From contig NZ_BORO01000015.1 of the NCBI RefSeq assembly GCF_018333215.1, forward strand, positions 1 through 64,000: a stretch of 64,000 nt of DNA, written 5' to 3'. Of this stretch, positions 8,314 to 17,171 are shown one piece after another. The notes under the pieces are model-generated. The model saw nothing but the letters and a program-made list of their open reading frames with translations, ran no database searches and was not told the origin of the DNA. Every line of letters starts with the position of its first letter. Position 1 is the first letter of the stretch. Source of the stretch: Oceanobacillus sp. J11TS1 (GTDB taxonomy: Bacteria; Bacillota; Bacilli; Bacillales; Amphibacillaceae). The translations under genes were made by a program, and so were the position numbers.

Positions 8314-8649
8314 TCATTCATCTTCCATTGTTTTTATTTCATAATGCAATATTACCTTTTGCATATTCATATCATTAATGATTTCCGTATAATTTGTCGC
8401 AAAGTATTTCATATCCATTTTAGTCTCTTCAAATAGCTGAAGATTCTTATTGGATGTTGTATCAATTTCTTCAATGATACTTGTAATTAATTTCCCATCA
8501 CTATCTTCAAATTTATTTTTCACAAGCCGATTCAAGCTCTCTGTAAAAGCTTGTAACTTGTTTAATTCAGCTTTGAATAGCTCTGCCTTGTCAGTTAAAT
8601 CCTCTATCTTTTCAAATTGATAAAGCAGACTTTCCTCTCCCATTTCCAT
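8314..8649 (-). CDS. Small helical partner of the lipase-like toxin (Lap/TlaA-like)
   Basis: A 111-residue, charged, all-helical protein with no signal peptide, no cysteine and no WXG motif. It is the last gene of a three-gene unit, two bases after the lipase-like gene, with its AGGGGG ribosome-binding site inside the end of that gene. In type VII toxin loci, small helical proteins bind the LXG targeting domain and are needed for secretion (Lap proteins; TlaA1/TlaA2 for TslA). The same role is inferred from size, helicity and position. I recognise no named family from sequence alone. Confidence 0.6.
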   Translation of the reverse strand: MEMGEESLLYQFEKIEDLTDKAELFKAELNKLQAFTESLNRLVKNKFEDSDGKLITSIIEEIDTTSNKNLQLFEETKMDMKYFATNYTEIINDMNMQKVILHYEIKTMEDE

Positions 8650-8651
8650 CT

Positions 8652-10565
8652 TTATGCCCCCTGAAAAATTGAATTTGCAATCTCCTCTTCTTTTTCAAAA
8701 AACTGTTCAAGTGTTTCCCGGATTATCCCTAATGTTTGCAGAGATTTATTAACCTCCATTTCTAAATGTTCAAGAAGATTTTCAAATGATTCTTGAAAAC
8801 CAATATCTCCTGGTATATCGTAATCTACTTCAATTCTTTTGATTTGGTAAACTCGGTATGCACTTGGAGGGTAATCACCAAGTAAATATTGATAATCATG
8901 TGGATTTGCTTCCATATTTTCTATTTTTTCAACAACGTTGTCTCTTCTCTTAATGAAATCATTTAAGTACTCTGATTCGAACAGTTCTCTTATCTTATCA
9001 CAAGTTGCTTGCTGTTCTTCCACCAAAGCTATACCCCGTTCATAAATTTGGATGGCGGAAGTCAAATTTAATTTTATTTTTCCACCCGATTCACTTGTAC
9101 CGGTTACAATAACACCTGAGTCCGTATACTCCCTCCCTTTTAGCGCACCTAACGCGCTAATAACTGCGCCTAATTTATGGGATTCGGCAGATTTCATGAA
9201 AGCTTCTTGAATATCTTTTGTTTCCTCTGAAATTCTACCTAAACTATCTTTTATGATTTGATACGATAAATAGATGGTTACCAATGAATTAGTTGTAGCA
9301 AATATATTCCATGTACTTAATTTTTGGCTCGATTCTTCGATAATTTCTGTATTCTCCTCTATAATTTTTGCTTCTTCTAAAATAAGATTTTTCTGTTTTT
9401 CGGTTAAATATCCTAGCTCCTGGAACTCAGCTAATATTGTTGGAAGATGTGTATTCAAGGTTTGTATTTGTTGTTGAAATCGAGGCATTTTCTCTTTCAT
9501 TTCAGCTATTATACCGGGCGAAGAAGTTACTATACTATAAAGTGATTCCAGATTATCTTTACTTGCCCAATCATCCCCAGTCACGCTCAATACCCTAAAT
9601 ACATCATCCATTACCTCTGCATCTATACCCGTTACTATTTGAAACAGTCCATCAAACCCATTTTCACTGTATACTTCACTATAATTTTTGGCTAAGTATA
9701 ATTGTATATTTGACACTACTTCATTTGGAATCGCTTTGACCAAATCGTGTAAGCCATCTAATTCCTCATTATCTACCCCTTCAATAGCAGTAGAAGTTCC
9801 TGTTTCAATAAAAATATCTAGTTCACTTAATACATGCATCATTTCATTATTAATGTATCTATGATGAATATTTTCTCCGTTTTCTCGGTAATACTCTTCT
9901 GTGAATGTATTTAATTCTTCAAGGTCGATGTCATAGATTGCTAAATCATCATATGGATCAATGTTAAATTCAATAGCTAAATCCTCTCTAAACTCAGCGC
10001 TTATTTCAGCTAGCTGATGAGGAGTGGGTGGTGCATGATTAGTTGTGTAAACATCTTTAAATCGATCCGTTAGTAATTCAACTGTTGTAATCAAATTGCC
10101 ACCGAGGGAATGCCCTAAACCGAATTTTACTAATTCTTGGTCATCTTGCTTGGTGTTCGTTAATATTTCATCTGTTACTTGTTTATCAAAGGATATCAGG
10201 GCTTCATATTGTTTAGCATCCTGCCCAGTTAAAATTCCCATTGTATTATATGCCCAATCATCAAGCCTCCAATTACCTTCAGTTAATTCCATCCCTTCGC
10301 TGCCTCTAGCTATCGTATACGCCTCATTAATTTCCCGATTTTTATCATAGAAATGAATAATTGTACCATTAAAACCATTAGCTTCAGACTCATTAACATA
10401 GTCTTCAGAATAATAAATATTTATCGTTTCAGGTGGCTTTTGCCCTGTTTCTTCAATATAAATTTGTTTAAACTCTTCTTCAGTTAATTTACCGTATTCT
10501 TCCTCCATTAATCGATCTTGTATTAAGCAATCTTTGAGAAGAATATCCGTGTTCTCACTGGGCAT
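8652..10565 (-). CDS. Lipase-domain protein with helical C-terminal half, probable type VII secreted toxin (reverse LXG)
   Basis: A 637-residue protein without signal peptide. Residues about 20-260 form an alpha/beta-hydrolase lipase domain: GFNGTIIHFYD, a YTIARGSEG strand, the nucleophile elbow GHSLGG (Ser153), NHAPP, and His residues near 224-244 that could complete a triad. It resembles DUF6792-type lipases of Bacillus. Residues about 290-637 are mostly long amphipathic helices. Lipase first, helical LXG-like part last is the layout of S. aureus TslA, a type VII secreted lipase toxin. It lies in an operon with a lipoprotein (16 bases upstream) and a helical partner (2 bases downstream). 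The secretion route and toxicity are inferred; no T7SS core gene lies in the window. Confidence 0.7.
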   Translation of the reverse strand: MPSENTDILLKDCLIQDRLMEEEYGKLTEEEFKQIYIEETGQKPPETINIYYSEDYVNESEANGFNGTIIHFYDKNREINEAYTIARGSEGMELTEGNWRLDDWAYNTMGILTGQDAKQYEALISFDKQVTDEILTNTKQDDQELVKFGLGHSLGGNLITTVELLTDRFKDVYTTNHAPPTPHQLAEISAEFREDLAIEFNIDPYDDLAIYDIDLEELNTFTEEYYRENGENIHHRYINNEMMHVLSELDIFIETGTSTAIEGVDNEELDGLHDLVKAIPNEVVSNIQLYLAKNYSEVYSENGFDGLFQIVTGIDAEVMDDVFRVLSVTGDDWASKDNLESLYSIVTSSPGIIAEMKEKMPRFQQQIQTLNTHLPTILAEFQELGYLTEKQKNLILEEAKIIEENTEIIEESSQKLSTWNIFATTNSLVTIYLSYQIIKDSLGRISEETKDIQEAFMKSAESHKLGAVISALGALKGREYTDSGVIVTGTSESGGKIKLNLTSAIQIYERGIALVEEQQATCDKIRELFESEYLNDFIKRRDNVVEKIENMEANPHDYQYLLGDYPPSAYRVYQIKRIEVDYDIPGDIGFQESFENLLEHLEMEVNKSLQTLGIIRETLEQFFEKEEEIANSIFQGA

Positions 10566-10580
10566 GATTTTTCAGCTCCC

Positions 10581-11264
10581 CTACTCCAATTTTTGAAATT
10601 CTACAGATTCCATGATAGCTAATACGTCCTCCTCAATAGACTGTAAATCAATATTTTTCTCTTCATCAGCAATTACGTTATAAGTATAAGAAAGTGATTG
10701 ACTACTGCTTTTCGATTGGATGATACCTAAAAAACGATAAACTTTATTCTTCTCATTACGTGTTACACGCTCTGCAGTTGCGTAATTAATCGTCTTATCT
10801 TTATAGTCTAAGGTTTCATATTCTCCATCGAAACTCGTGCGCGATTTTAATATCTCTTTCAATACTTCTAGATTATTGGCTTGCTTACCGCGGTTATACG
10901 TTGCCCGAACAAAATATTGATATTCCTCTTTTATACTCTCTCCATATTGAATGCCTTCATAAGCACTGGAATCAGACTCACCGACTGACATGTCATAATA
11001 TAACTTGTCTAATTTCGCATTCTCCGGATACATCATAGTATATCCACCTGTTTTCGACTGAAATAAATAGTATCCTTCTTTGGCCGGTTCTGTCGAAACC
11101 ATAAATTCGCGTGTGAATTCATCTTGAAATGCTGTAACATCTGGTAATTCTTCTGTGCTCATTTCCGTGACTTTTTTGTCTTTTTCTTCTCCCACCTCTT
11201 TACAACCTCCTAATCCTAAAATAAGCAATAATAATACTGAATAAATAGTTAATTTTCGTTTCAC
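10581..11264 (-). CDS. Lipoprotein, probable immunity protein for the lipase toxin (copy next to toxin)
   Basis: A 227-residue lipoprotein with signal LTIYSVLLLLILGLGGC, lipobox cysteine near residue 20. It is translationally close to the lipase-like gene. It is a paralogue of the lipoprotein at 11685-12356: the first 75 or so residues and the last 20 (IMESVEFQKLE) are nearly identical, while residues about 85-160 differ strongly. Outer-face lipoproteins protect S. aureus from TslA (TilA), so the same role is proposed. Two adjacent GTG codons (11267, 11264) could start it; alignment with the paralogue favours 11264. It may otherwise be a lipoprotein of unrelated function. Confidence 0.65.
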   Translation of the reverse strand: MKRKLTIYSVLLLLILGLGGCKEVGEEKDKKVTEMSTEELPDVTAFQDEFTREFMVSTEPAKEGYYLFQSKTGGYTMMYPENAKLDKLYYDMSVGESDSSAYEGIQYGESIKEEYQYFVRATYNRGKQANNLEVLKEILKSRTSFDGEYETLDYKDKTINYATAERVTRNEKNKVYRFLGIIQSKSSSQSLSYTYNVIADEEKNIDLQSIEEDVLAIMESVEFQKLE

Positions 11265-11341
11265 CACCGGAGATACTCCTCTCCATTTTCATAATAGTAA
11301 TTATATGTTAACATATTTCCAATTTAATTTTATGTAATCTT

Positions 11342-11455
11342 TCATCTAAGTAATAAGTCTCTTTTGTTTTTTTCGTCCTTCTTTTCTTTACAACCTCCTA
11401 ATCCTAAAATAAGCAAAAAAAGTAATGCTGAATAAATTAATAGATTCTGTTTCAT
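11342..11455 (-). pseudogene. Truncated lipoprotein paralogue, signal peptide only
   Basis: A 37-codon frame reads MKQNLLIYSALLFLLILGLG then GC and KEKKDEKNKRD before a stop. It matches the signal peptide and lipobox of the two full lipoproteins on either side, including the upstream GGAGGAGTATCTCCGGA leader. Everything after the first dozen mature residues is gone. It could still yield a short lipopeptide. It is a relic of a third copy in the tandem array. Confidence 0.7.
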
Positions 11456-11532
11456 TTCCGGAGATACTCCTCCCCATTTTTATAAGAGTAATTATATGGT
11501 ATCATAATTTTAATTTTCAGAGTAATGAATCC

Positions 11533-11670
11533 CTATTCTTCTTTTAGATAGTTTTTCTCTCGTCTCAAAATTTGTTCAACCTTTTCCTCTGTTAATTTTC
11601 CATACTCTTCCTTCATTAATCGATCTTGTATCAATGGGTCTTCAAAAAGAACCTTTGCCCCATCAGACAT
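11533..11670 (-). pseudogene. Truncated paralogue of the lipase-like toxin, N-terminus only
   Basis: A 45-codon frame begins MSDGAKVLFEDPLIQDRLMK and continues EEYGKLTEEKVEQI. It aligns with residues about 1-36 of the intact lipase-like protein (MPSENTDILLKDCLIQDRLM, then EEEYGKLTEEEFKQI). After this the frame diverges and stops; no lipase core follows. It lies 14 bases after the upstream lipoprotein gene, exactly where the intact toxin sits in the other unit. It is a decayed duplicate. Confidence 0.75.
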
Positions 11671-11684
11671 AAACCTCTACCTCC

Positions 11685-12356
11685 TTACTCCAATTTTTGA
11701 AATTCTACCGATTCCATGATATTCAACACTTCCTTTTCGATAGATGGTACGTTAATATCATTTTCATAATCTGTAGTTACATTACAAATATACGAAAGAG
11801 CTTGGTTACTGTTTTTGGATTGGATTATTCCTATAAAGCGGTAAGTTATACTTCTCCCCGTAGACCTCACATTTTCCATTTTTGCAAAGTGAATCCTCTT
11901 ATCGTTATAGTCCATCTGTTCATATTCTCCATTATACTTTGTATGACCTTCTACCGCTGCTTTTAATCCTTCTAAAGAATCAGCCCCCTTGCCCTGATTA
12001 TACGTCCCACGCACCAAATACCAGTATCCTACTTCTTCATTAGTTGCTCCATACTTAACAGTTTCATAATCATCAGAAGGACTTTCATAGTAAAGGTTAT
12101 CTAATCGTGCATTCTCCGGATACATCATTGTATATCCACCTGTTTTCGATCGAAATAAATAATACCCTCCTTTGACTGGTTCTGTCGAAACCATAAATTC
12201 ACGTGTAAACTCATCTTGAAATGCCGTGACATCGGGTAATTCTTCTGCACTCATTTCCGAAATTTTTTTATCTCTTTCTTCTACCGCCTCTTTACAACCT
12301 CCTAATCCTAAAATAAGTAATAATAATACTGAATAAATAGTTAATTTTTGTTTCAT
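11685..12356 (-). CDS. Lipoprotein, probable orphan immunity paralogue
   Basis: A 223-residue lipoprotein: MKQKLTIYSVLLLLILGLGG then the lipobox Cys and a mature domain containing YYLFRSKTGGYTMMYPENA. It is close to the 10581-11264 lipoprotein at both ends but different in the middle. Its partner toxin gene is reduced to a fragment (11533-11670), so this copy is now an orphan. Orphan immunity genes are common in polymorphic-toxin loci and can protect against related strains; that is inference. Start ATG is chosen at the signal peptide; the frame extends 17 codons upstream without support. Confidence 0.65.
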   Translation of the reverse strand: MKQKLTIYSVLLLLILGLGGCKEAVEERDKKISEMSAEELPDVTAFQDEFTREFMVSTEPVKGGYYLFRSKTGGYTMMYPENARLDNLYYESPSDDYETVKYGATNEEVGYWYLVRGTYNQGKGADSLEGLKAAVEGHTKYNGEYEQMDYNDKRIHFAKMENVRSTGRSITYRFIGIIQSKNSNQALSYICNVTTDYENDINVPSIEKEVLNIMESVEFQKLE

Positions 12357-12454
12357 CTCCGGAGATACTCCTCTCCATTCCCCATAATAGTAATTCCATG
12401 GTATCATATCATAATTTAAATTTTAATATTCACCAAATCTTTGCGCATAACCAA

Positions 12455-12486
12455 AAAGGAATGGACTTATAGCTATCCATTCCTTA
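12455..12486 (-). terminator. Terminator of htrA
   Basis: On the minus strand AAGGAATGGA and TCCATTCCTT form a 10-bp stem, followed by TTTGG, a few bases past the htrA stop. It separates the Wal-linked gene from the accessory toxin module. Confidence 0.8.
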
Positions 12487-12494
12487 TCCTTTCA

Positions 12495-13712
12495 TTATTG
12501 TACATCCAGCTCAATGTCTGTTTTGTTTAACTCACCATTTCGATAAAAAGTAACTTCTACGGTATCACCGACATTTTTATTCTCATAAAGGATTTTTCGC
12601 AAGTCAATAATATTATGAACTGGTTCCCCATCTAATTCGACAATCACATCATATTGTTTCATACCTGCCAGGTCAGCTGGTGATGATTTTTCTACGCTCC
12701 ACACATAAACACCGCCATCTACTTCAAGCGGTAATTGCAATGTGTTTCTCCATTCATACTGTGGCAGCTCCTCAATCGAATAAGTTTCCACGCCTAAATA
12801 TGGGCGGATGACTTCCCCATTTTTCTCAAGCTCCTCGATGACTGGAAGTGCCCTATCGATTGGTATGGCAAAACCAATCCCTTCTACTGCTTCCTCATTG
12901 ATTTTCATGGAATTAATCCCGATTAATTGGCCGTATAAATTAATCAGGGCACCGCCGCTATTTCCTGGATTAATTGCCGCATCTGTCTGGATGACTTCGG
13001 CTTGCCAATCCGGTCGCCCATCAAAATTAAAATCCATTGGAATCGTACGCTCTGTTCCGCTAATCACACCTTGCGTGACTGTACTCGATAAATATACACC
13101 TAAAGGATTACCAATTGCAATTGCTGGTTCTCCTACTTTCAGGTTTGCTGAGGAGCCAATTTCCAGTGCGGTATCTCCCTTTCCGCTTTCCATTTTAAGT
13201 ACTGCTAAATCGGTAAATAAATCGCTCCCGATAATTTCTGCTTCCATGTGTGTATCATCGTGCATGATAACTTCTACTGTATCGGCATCTTCAATAACAT
13301 GATGATTTGTTACAATATAGGTTTCACCATTTTCTACTTTATAAATAACACCTGACCCGGTTCCCGCTTCAATACCATCCGCACCAGCTCCCCAAGAGAC
13401 ATGCTGCTGAATATTACTGATGCCGACAACAGCCGGAGTCACTTGCTCAATAATTTCGGTCAGCTGTGTGGAGACATCCACCTGCATTGGCTGCTCCACG
13501 GTGCCGTTACCGCTGCTTATACCATCATTCATTTCTTCTTTCGCGGAATTCGCTCCTCTATCCTCGCTTTTAAGAAAATCTGGATTGATAATGAGCACAA
13601 GTAACCCACCAAGGATAATGCCAGTTAATAGCGGGACAAGCCACTTCCCTTTTTTCTTCTTACTCGGTTTCGGTTGTGATTGAGGTTGATCCGGGTAATC
13701 ATTATATCCCAT
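12495..13712 (-). CDS. htrC: HtrA-type membrane-anchored serine protease (HtrC/YyxA position)
   Basis: A 405-residue DegP/HtrA protease. It has a short basic cytoplasmic tail, one membrane helix (about 24-43), a trypsin-like domain with His138 (TNHH), Asp168 (TDLAVL) and Ser252 in GNSGG, and a C-terminal PDZ domain (about 300-400). It degrades or refolds damaged exported proteins at the outer face of the membrane. Its place after walJ matches B. subtilis htrC (yyxA). Unlike B. subtilis, about 400 bases and a terminator separate it from walJ, so it has its own promoter. Start ATG with AAGGAG. Confidence 0.9.
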   Translation of the reverse strand: MGYNDYPDQPQSQPKPSKKKKGKWLVPLLTGIILGGLLVLIINPDFLKSEDRGANSAKEEMNDGISSGNGTVEQPMQVDVSTQLTEIIEQVTPAVVGISNIQQHVSWGAGADGIEAGTGSGVIYKVENGETYIVTNHHVIEDADTVEVIMHDDTHMEAEIIGSDLFTDLAVLKMESGKGDTALEIGSSANLKVGEPAIAIGNPLGVYLSSTVTQGVISGTERTIPMDFNFDGRPDWQAEVIQTDAAINPGNSGGALINLYGQLIGINSMKINEEAVEGIGFAIPIDRALPVIEELEKNGEVIRPYLGVETYSIEELPQYEWRNTLQLPLEVDGGVYVWSVEKSSPADLAGMKQYDVIVELDGEPVHNIIDLRKILYENKNVGDTVEVTFYRNGELNKTDIELDVQ

Positions 13713-13847
13713 ATATCTTTCTCCTTATCCATTCATCTACCTGTTTCTTCCCAATAAGCTTCGGTTACTAAACGCAAAATTCTTACTTCTTTCTAAAAAA
13801 GTTAGTTGCTATTACCGTGAAACTGTTCGCAAACGAATTATTAACAT

Positions 13848-14074
13848 TGTGGATTAAATTATAGTAATCACATAAATGAGCGGGAAGGAATGATACGGAG
13901 ACTCCTGTGGATAACTCCGTAAGAAGTGGTTTTCTTCCAAAGATGCTGTGCTCAGGGCTCACGGAGCTGGACACGGCTATTTTCTGCTAATAGTTATCCA
14001 CAAGGTAATAATTCTATAATTTCTTGTGCAAAAACAGAGGTCTGCATTTGGTAACTAATTTCAGTTTATGCACA
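13848..14074. promoter_or_regulatory. DnaA-box cluster 2
   Basis: Perfect boxes lie at 13906-13914 (minus, TGTGGATAA), 13994-14002 (plus, TTATCCACA) and 14066-14074 (plus, TTATGCACA). One-mismatch boxes lie at 13848-13856 and 14026-14034. All are in the 400-base gap between walJ and htrA. B. subtilis is known to have DnaA-box clusters away from oriC; function here is inferred from box density. Confidence 0.6.
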
Positions 14075-14103
14075 AATGAAATATTTATCCCAAATACAGA
14101 CCT
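14037..14103 (-). terminator. Long-loop hairpin after walJ
   Basis: GAGGTCTGCATTTGG (14037-14051) and CCAAATACAGACCTC (14089-14103) form a stem of about 15 bp with one mismatch around a 37-base loop. On the minus strand it is followed by TGTTTTTG, so it probably ends the wal operon. A DnaA box lies in its loop. Confidence 0.6.
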
Positions 14104-14128
14104 CACAGTATTTTCTATTCCTTCTCTT

Positions 14129-14932
14129 CTATACACGCTCTGTTACAGAGCCCACCTCATACAGTGGGGTTGGTTCATTTGGATCTGTGTCATGCAGTTC
14201 AACATCTATTCCCCGCTCGGTTAAAACCTGGTCTACAGACATACGTGCGAGATCCTTCATATTATTATCCAAGCTAAGATGCGCTAAGTAAATCCTTTTG
14301 GTACGGTTGGAAATAATATCGGTTAAAGCAAGCCCACAATCTTCGTTGGAAACGTGTCCGGAATCTCCAAGGATACGTCGTTTTACATTCCAAGGATAAC
14401 GTCCCATTCGAAGCATCTCTACATCATGATTTGCTTCAAAAATGTAGGCATCTGCATCTTCCACTGTTTTCTTGATACGCTCTGATACATAGCCTAAATC
14501 GGTAACAAGAGCAACTTTATTGCCATCATTGCGGAACGTGTAAAACATAGGCTCTGCTGCGTCATGAGACACGCCAAAGGATTCGACTTCTAGATCCCCA
14601 AAGCTGCGGACAGATCCCATATCAAATTGAAACTTTTGATCAATGGTTAATTTGCCTAAGGAACTGTCCATCGCCTGCCATGTCTTCTCATTTGCATAAA
14701 TGGGAAGATTATATTTACGCGCAAAGATTCCTAAACCTTTGATATGGTCACTATGCTCATGCGTTACAAGGATCCCATCTAGCTTTGAAGGATCAACATC
14801 GATTGTCTGGAAAAGACCATCCATCTTTTTCCCGCTTAATCCAGCGTCTACTAATAGCCGCTGTTGCTCTGTTTCTATATAAAATGCATTACCTGTGCTG
14901 CCAGATGCAAGCACACTAAAACGTAAGGTCAT
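14129..14932 (-). CDS. walJ: WalJ (YycJ) metallo-beta-lactamase-fold hydrolase
   Basis: A 267-residue metallo-beta-lactamase-fold protein. It starts [19 protein letters not shown] and has the metal-binding [10 protein letters not shown] motif (near 57-62), a further His in SHD and the GHVSNEDCG segment. WalJ/YycJ proteins resemble DNA or RNA exonucleases and are linked to coordination of cell division with replication. It is the last gene of the wal operon, overlapping walI by four bases (ATGA). Confidence 0.92.
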   Translation of the reverse strand: MTLRFSVLASGSTGNAFYIETEQQRLLVDAGLSGKKMDGLFQTIDVDPSKLDGILVTHEHSDHIKGLGIFARKYNLPIYANEKTWQAMDSSLGKLTIDQKFQFDMGSVRSFGDLEVESFGVSHDAAEPMFYTFRNDGNKVALVTDLGYVSERIKKTVEDADAYIFEANHDVEMLRMGRYPWNVKRRILGDSGHVSNEDCGLALTDIISNRTKRIYLAHLSLDNNMKDLARMSVDQVLTERGIDVELHDTDPNEPTPLYEVGSVTERV

Positions 14933-15870
14933 TCCGTTTCACTCCTAAAAGGCTCAATCTTATCTTCAATTATTGAAATAAAGTGATTTGCATTTGATTC
15001 TTCCCCATCCAACATTAAAGTAAGCTTTCTTAAATAATTTTCCTGAAACATGGCTACAAAATACTCTGTATAGCTCCCCGGGTACGTAAAGGACTCCACC
15101 GCATTGACAAAATAATCGCGTTCCTCATTTACGGTTATTTTATAAGTTGGCGCAAAAACCTGTGTACCTTCTCCTTCTTCCTCAATTCTTGAATAAAAGC
15201 CATAAGTAACGTCTGTCACTTCTTCATCCGCTTTTAAAGAGCGATTATGAAGAAGGGAACCAATGGCAGTCATTGGCGTATTTAATGTTGTACTTCCTTG
15301 TGGATTTGCTTTACCAACCATGGTCTGCGTATAATGTGTAATTTCATTATCATCGTTTACATAGAAGATAAGCATCGCATGTTGATTTAAATAGATCGGA
15401 TGCCCCTCTTTATTTTGATAAAAGACGATAATATTCAGATCATGATTCCATGTCCCAAAGCTAAATTCGGATGCATCTAGAACATAAGGACTGACTAAGT
15501 TAGAAATCATATCAGCCGTTGGATTCTTTGGAATCTCTAACGGCTGGGAAAACTCTGCTAATACTAATTGATTATCCACGCTTTTCTCTGCATCCATATC
15601 CTCTTTATCATTTAAATCGCTAATTTCTGACGCGGTAAATTCCTTTTGTGAAGATGAAATATAACTTAATTCTGGCACTTCGAAACTAACATCTGCGGTA
15701 ATCTTGATATTTTCTTGGTCCAGTTCATCATCTAAGTTCATATCGCTAATTTCGAGTTCTGGAATATCCATCTCTTGCTGCTTGCTAATAAATTGAAACA
15801 GTAAATAAACATTTAAGACAAGGAAACTGAGAATAAACAGTGTTTTGATATGTGACCATTGCATTCTCAA
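14929..15870 (-). CDS. walI: WalI (YycI) regulator of WalK
   Basis: A 313-residue membrane-anchored protein with one N-terminal helix ([21 protein letters not shown]) and an extracellular YycI-type domain. In B. subtilis WalI and WalH form a membrane complex with WalK and restrain its kinase activity. It overlaps both neighbours by ATGA, so it is translationally coupled. The stretch about 45-100 is acidic. Confidence 0.9.
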   Translation of the reverse strand: MRMQWSHIKTLFILSFLVLNVYLLFQFISKQQEMDIPELEISDMNLDDELDQENIKITADVSFEVPELSYISSSQKEFTASEISDLNDKEDMDAEKSVDNQLVLAEFSQPLEIPKNPTADMISNLVSPYVLDASEFSFGTWNHDLNIIVFYQNKEGHPIYLNQHAMLIFYVNDDNEITHYTQTMVGKANPQGSTTLNTPMTAIGSLLHNRSLKADEEVTDVTYGFYSRIEEEGEGTQVFAPTYKITVNEERDYFVNAVESFTYPGSYTEYFVAMFQENYLRKLTLMLDGEESNANHFISIIEDKIEPFRSETE

Positions 15871-17171
15871 CTTCCCCCTTCTAAGCTCTGTGTATCTGCA
15901 TTCTGGTCTGGTACTGTTGACCAGCTGTTATTAATCCGCTGATACCAATTCGGCTCTAATAATATATAATCCTCGCCATTATCATCCGACTCAATCGTTA
16001 ATCGATAGCCAATCTGCACATCTCGAATGTCGGATTGATTTTCATTCCGCTGAATGCTGGCAATGATTTCATCGCTATTTCTTAACTTTTTGGTCGATGT
16101 ATTAATAATCATTCGTAAAGATATCAAGGAACGATTATATTCACTTAGCTGATCGTTATGCCATTCTTGATAAATTGTCGATAAATCCATATACGAGTTA
16201 TTTACAACAGGATATTGAAAATGGTACAGACGATAAGCAATACTTTCTTCTGAAAAGCTATCTAACCGGTAATCATCTGTAAACCCAGAATACTCGTTAA
16301 TATTATCTAGGCTTCGTTGTAAGATACTGATTTCTGTTGGTTCATTATTTGGTTCAGCAACGTTGATAAATCTCATACCATGTCCCGAAATATTTAATTG
16401 ACGATTATCTGTCCGATACATAATCGATCCCGGTGCTGATTCTGATACACTGACCAAATTAGGATTGGAAAACATGATATTTCTAATTTTCACAGCATCC
16501 ATCGTGTCAAAGGTATACGTATAGGAAGTCATTGTTTTTGGTTTTACCGGAATGTAGATATTCCTGGCTGTATCGGTCAATAACTTCATTTCCTCGTATT
16601 TGTCATCCGTTAAATCATTAAAAATCGACAGCAGGGCATCATAGTTCGTCACGGAACGAATAACACCTTCCACAACGTTTTCTCCACCCCTCTCCACAAA
16701 TCGAATCCTTAATAGCTGATTATCCTCTTGCAGATCGATATAGAACCGATCCACATAAAAGTTCGCACTATGAGCAAATGAATCATCCATATTTAAAATA
16801 TCACCAAATAACGACAAAGGAATCTCTGTTGGGAAGATAACTTCTACTTCCGCATCGGATTCTTTTTCTTCAGCTATATTGCTGTTTTGTATACCTGTAA
16901 TCTCCCATTGCTGCATTTCTCCAAAAAATTGCACTTTATCCATTGGGTCTACATGCCCGAAGTATTGTCCATTCATTTTAAAAATAATGTCATTAGGCAT
17001 GACAACATCACTTACATCCTTCTGTTCTCCGCCTAAATCTACTTGATCGATAGACCCTTCATTATTTAACGGCTCATATTCCGCTCGATAGTTCCACATT
17101 CCAAACGTAAGAATTAAACTGGTTCCTATTAAAACAATCAGCAATAATGATTTTGCAGTCTCTAATTTCAT
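15867..17171 (-). CDS. walH: WalH (YycH) regulator of WalK
   Basis: A 434-residue protein with one N-terminal membrane helix (SLLLIVLIGTSLILTFGMW) and a large extracellular YycH domain. It acts with WalI on WalK. I place the start at MKLETAKS, whose ATG overlaps the walK stop (ATGA) and is preceded by GGGGGAAAGG. The open frame runs 20 codons further into walK without support. Confidence 0.9.
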   Translation of the reverse strand: MKLETAKSLLLIVLIGTSLILTFGMWNYRAEYEPLNNEGSIDQVDLGGEQKDVSDVVMPNDIIFKMNGQYFGHVDPMDKVQFFGEMQQWEITGIQNSNIAEEKESDAEVEVIFPTEIPLSLFGDILNMDDSFAHSANFYVDRFYIDLQEDNQLLRIRFVERGGENVVEGVIRSVTNYDALLSIFNDLTDDKYEEMKLLTDTARNIYIPVKPKTMTSYTYTFDTMDAVKIRNIMFSNPNLVSVSESAPGSIMYRTDNRQLNISGHGMRFINVAEPNNEPTEISILQRSLDNINEYSGFTDDYRLDSFSEESIAYRLYHFQYPVVNNSYMDLSTIYQEWHNDQLSEYNRSLISLRMIINTSTKKLRNSDEIIASIQRNENQSDIRDVQIGYRLTIESDDNGEDYILLEPNWYQRINNSWSTVPDQNADTQSLEGGS

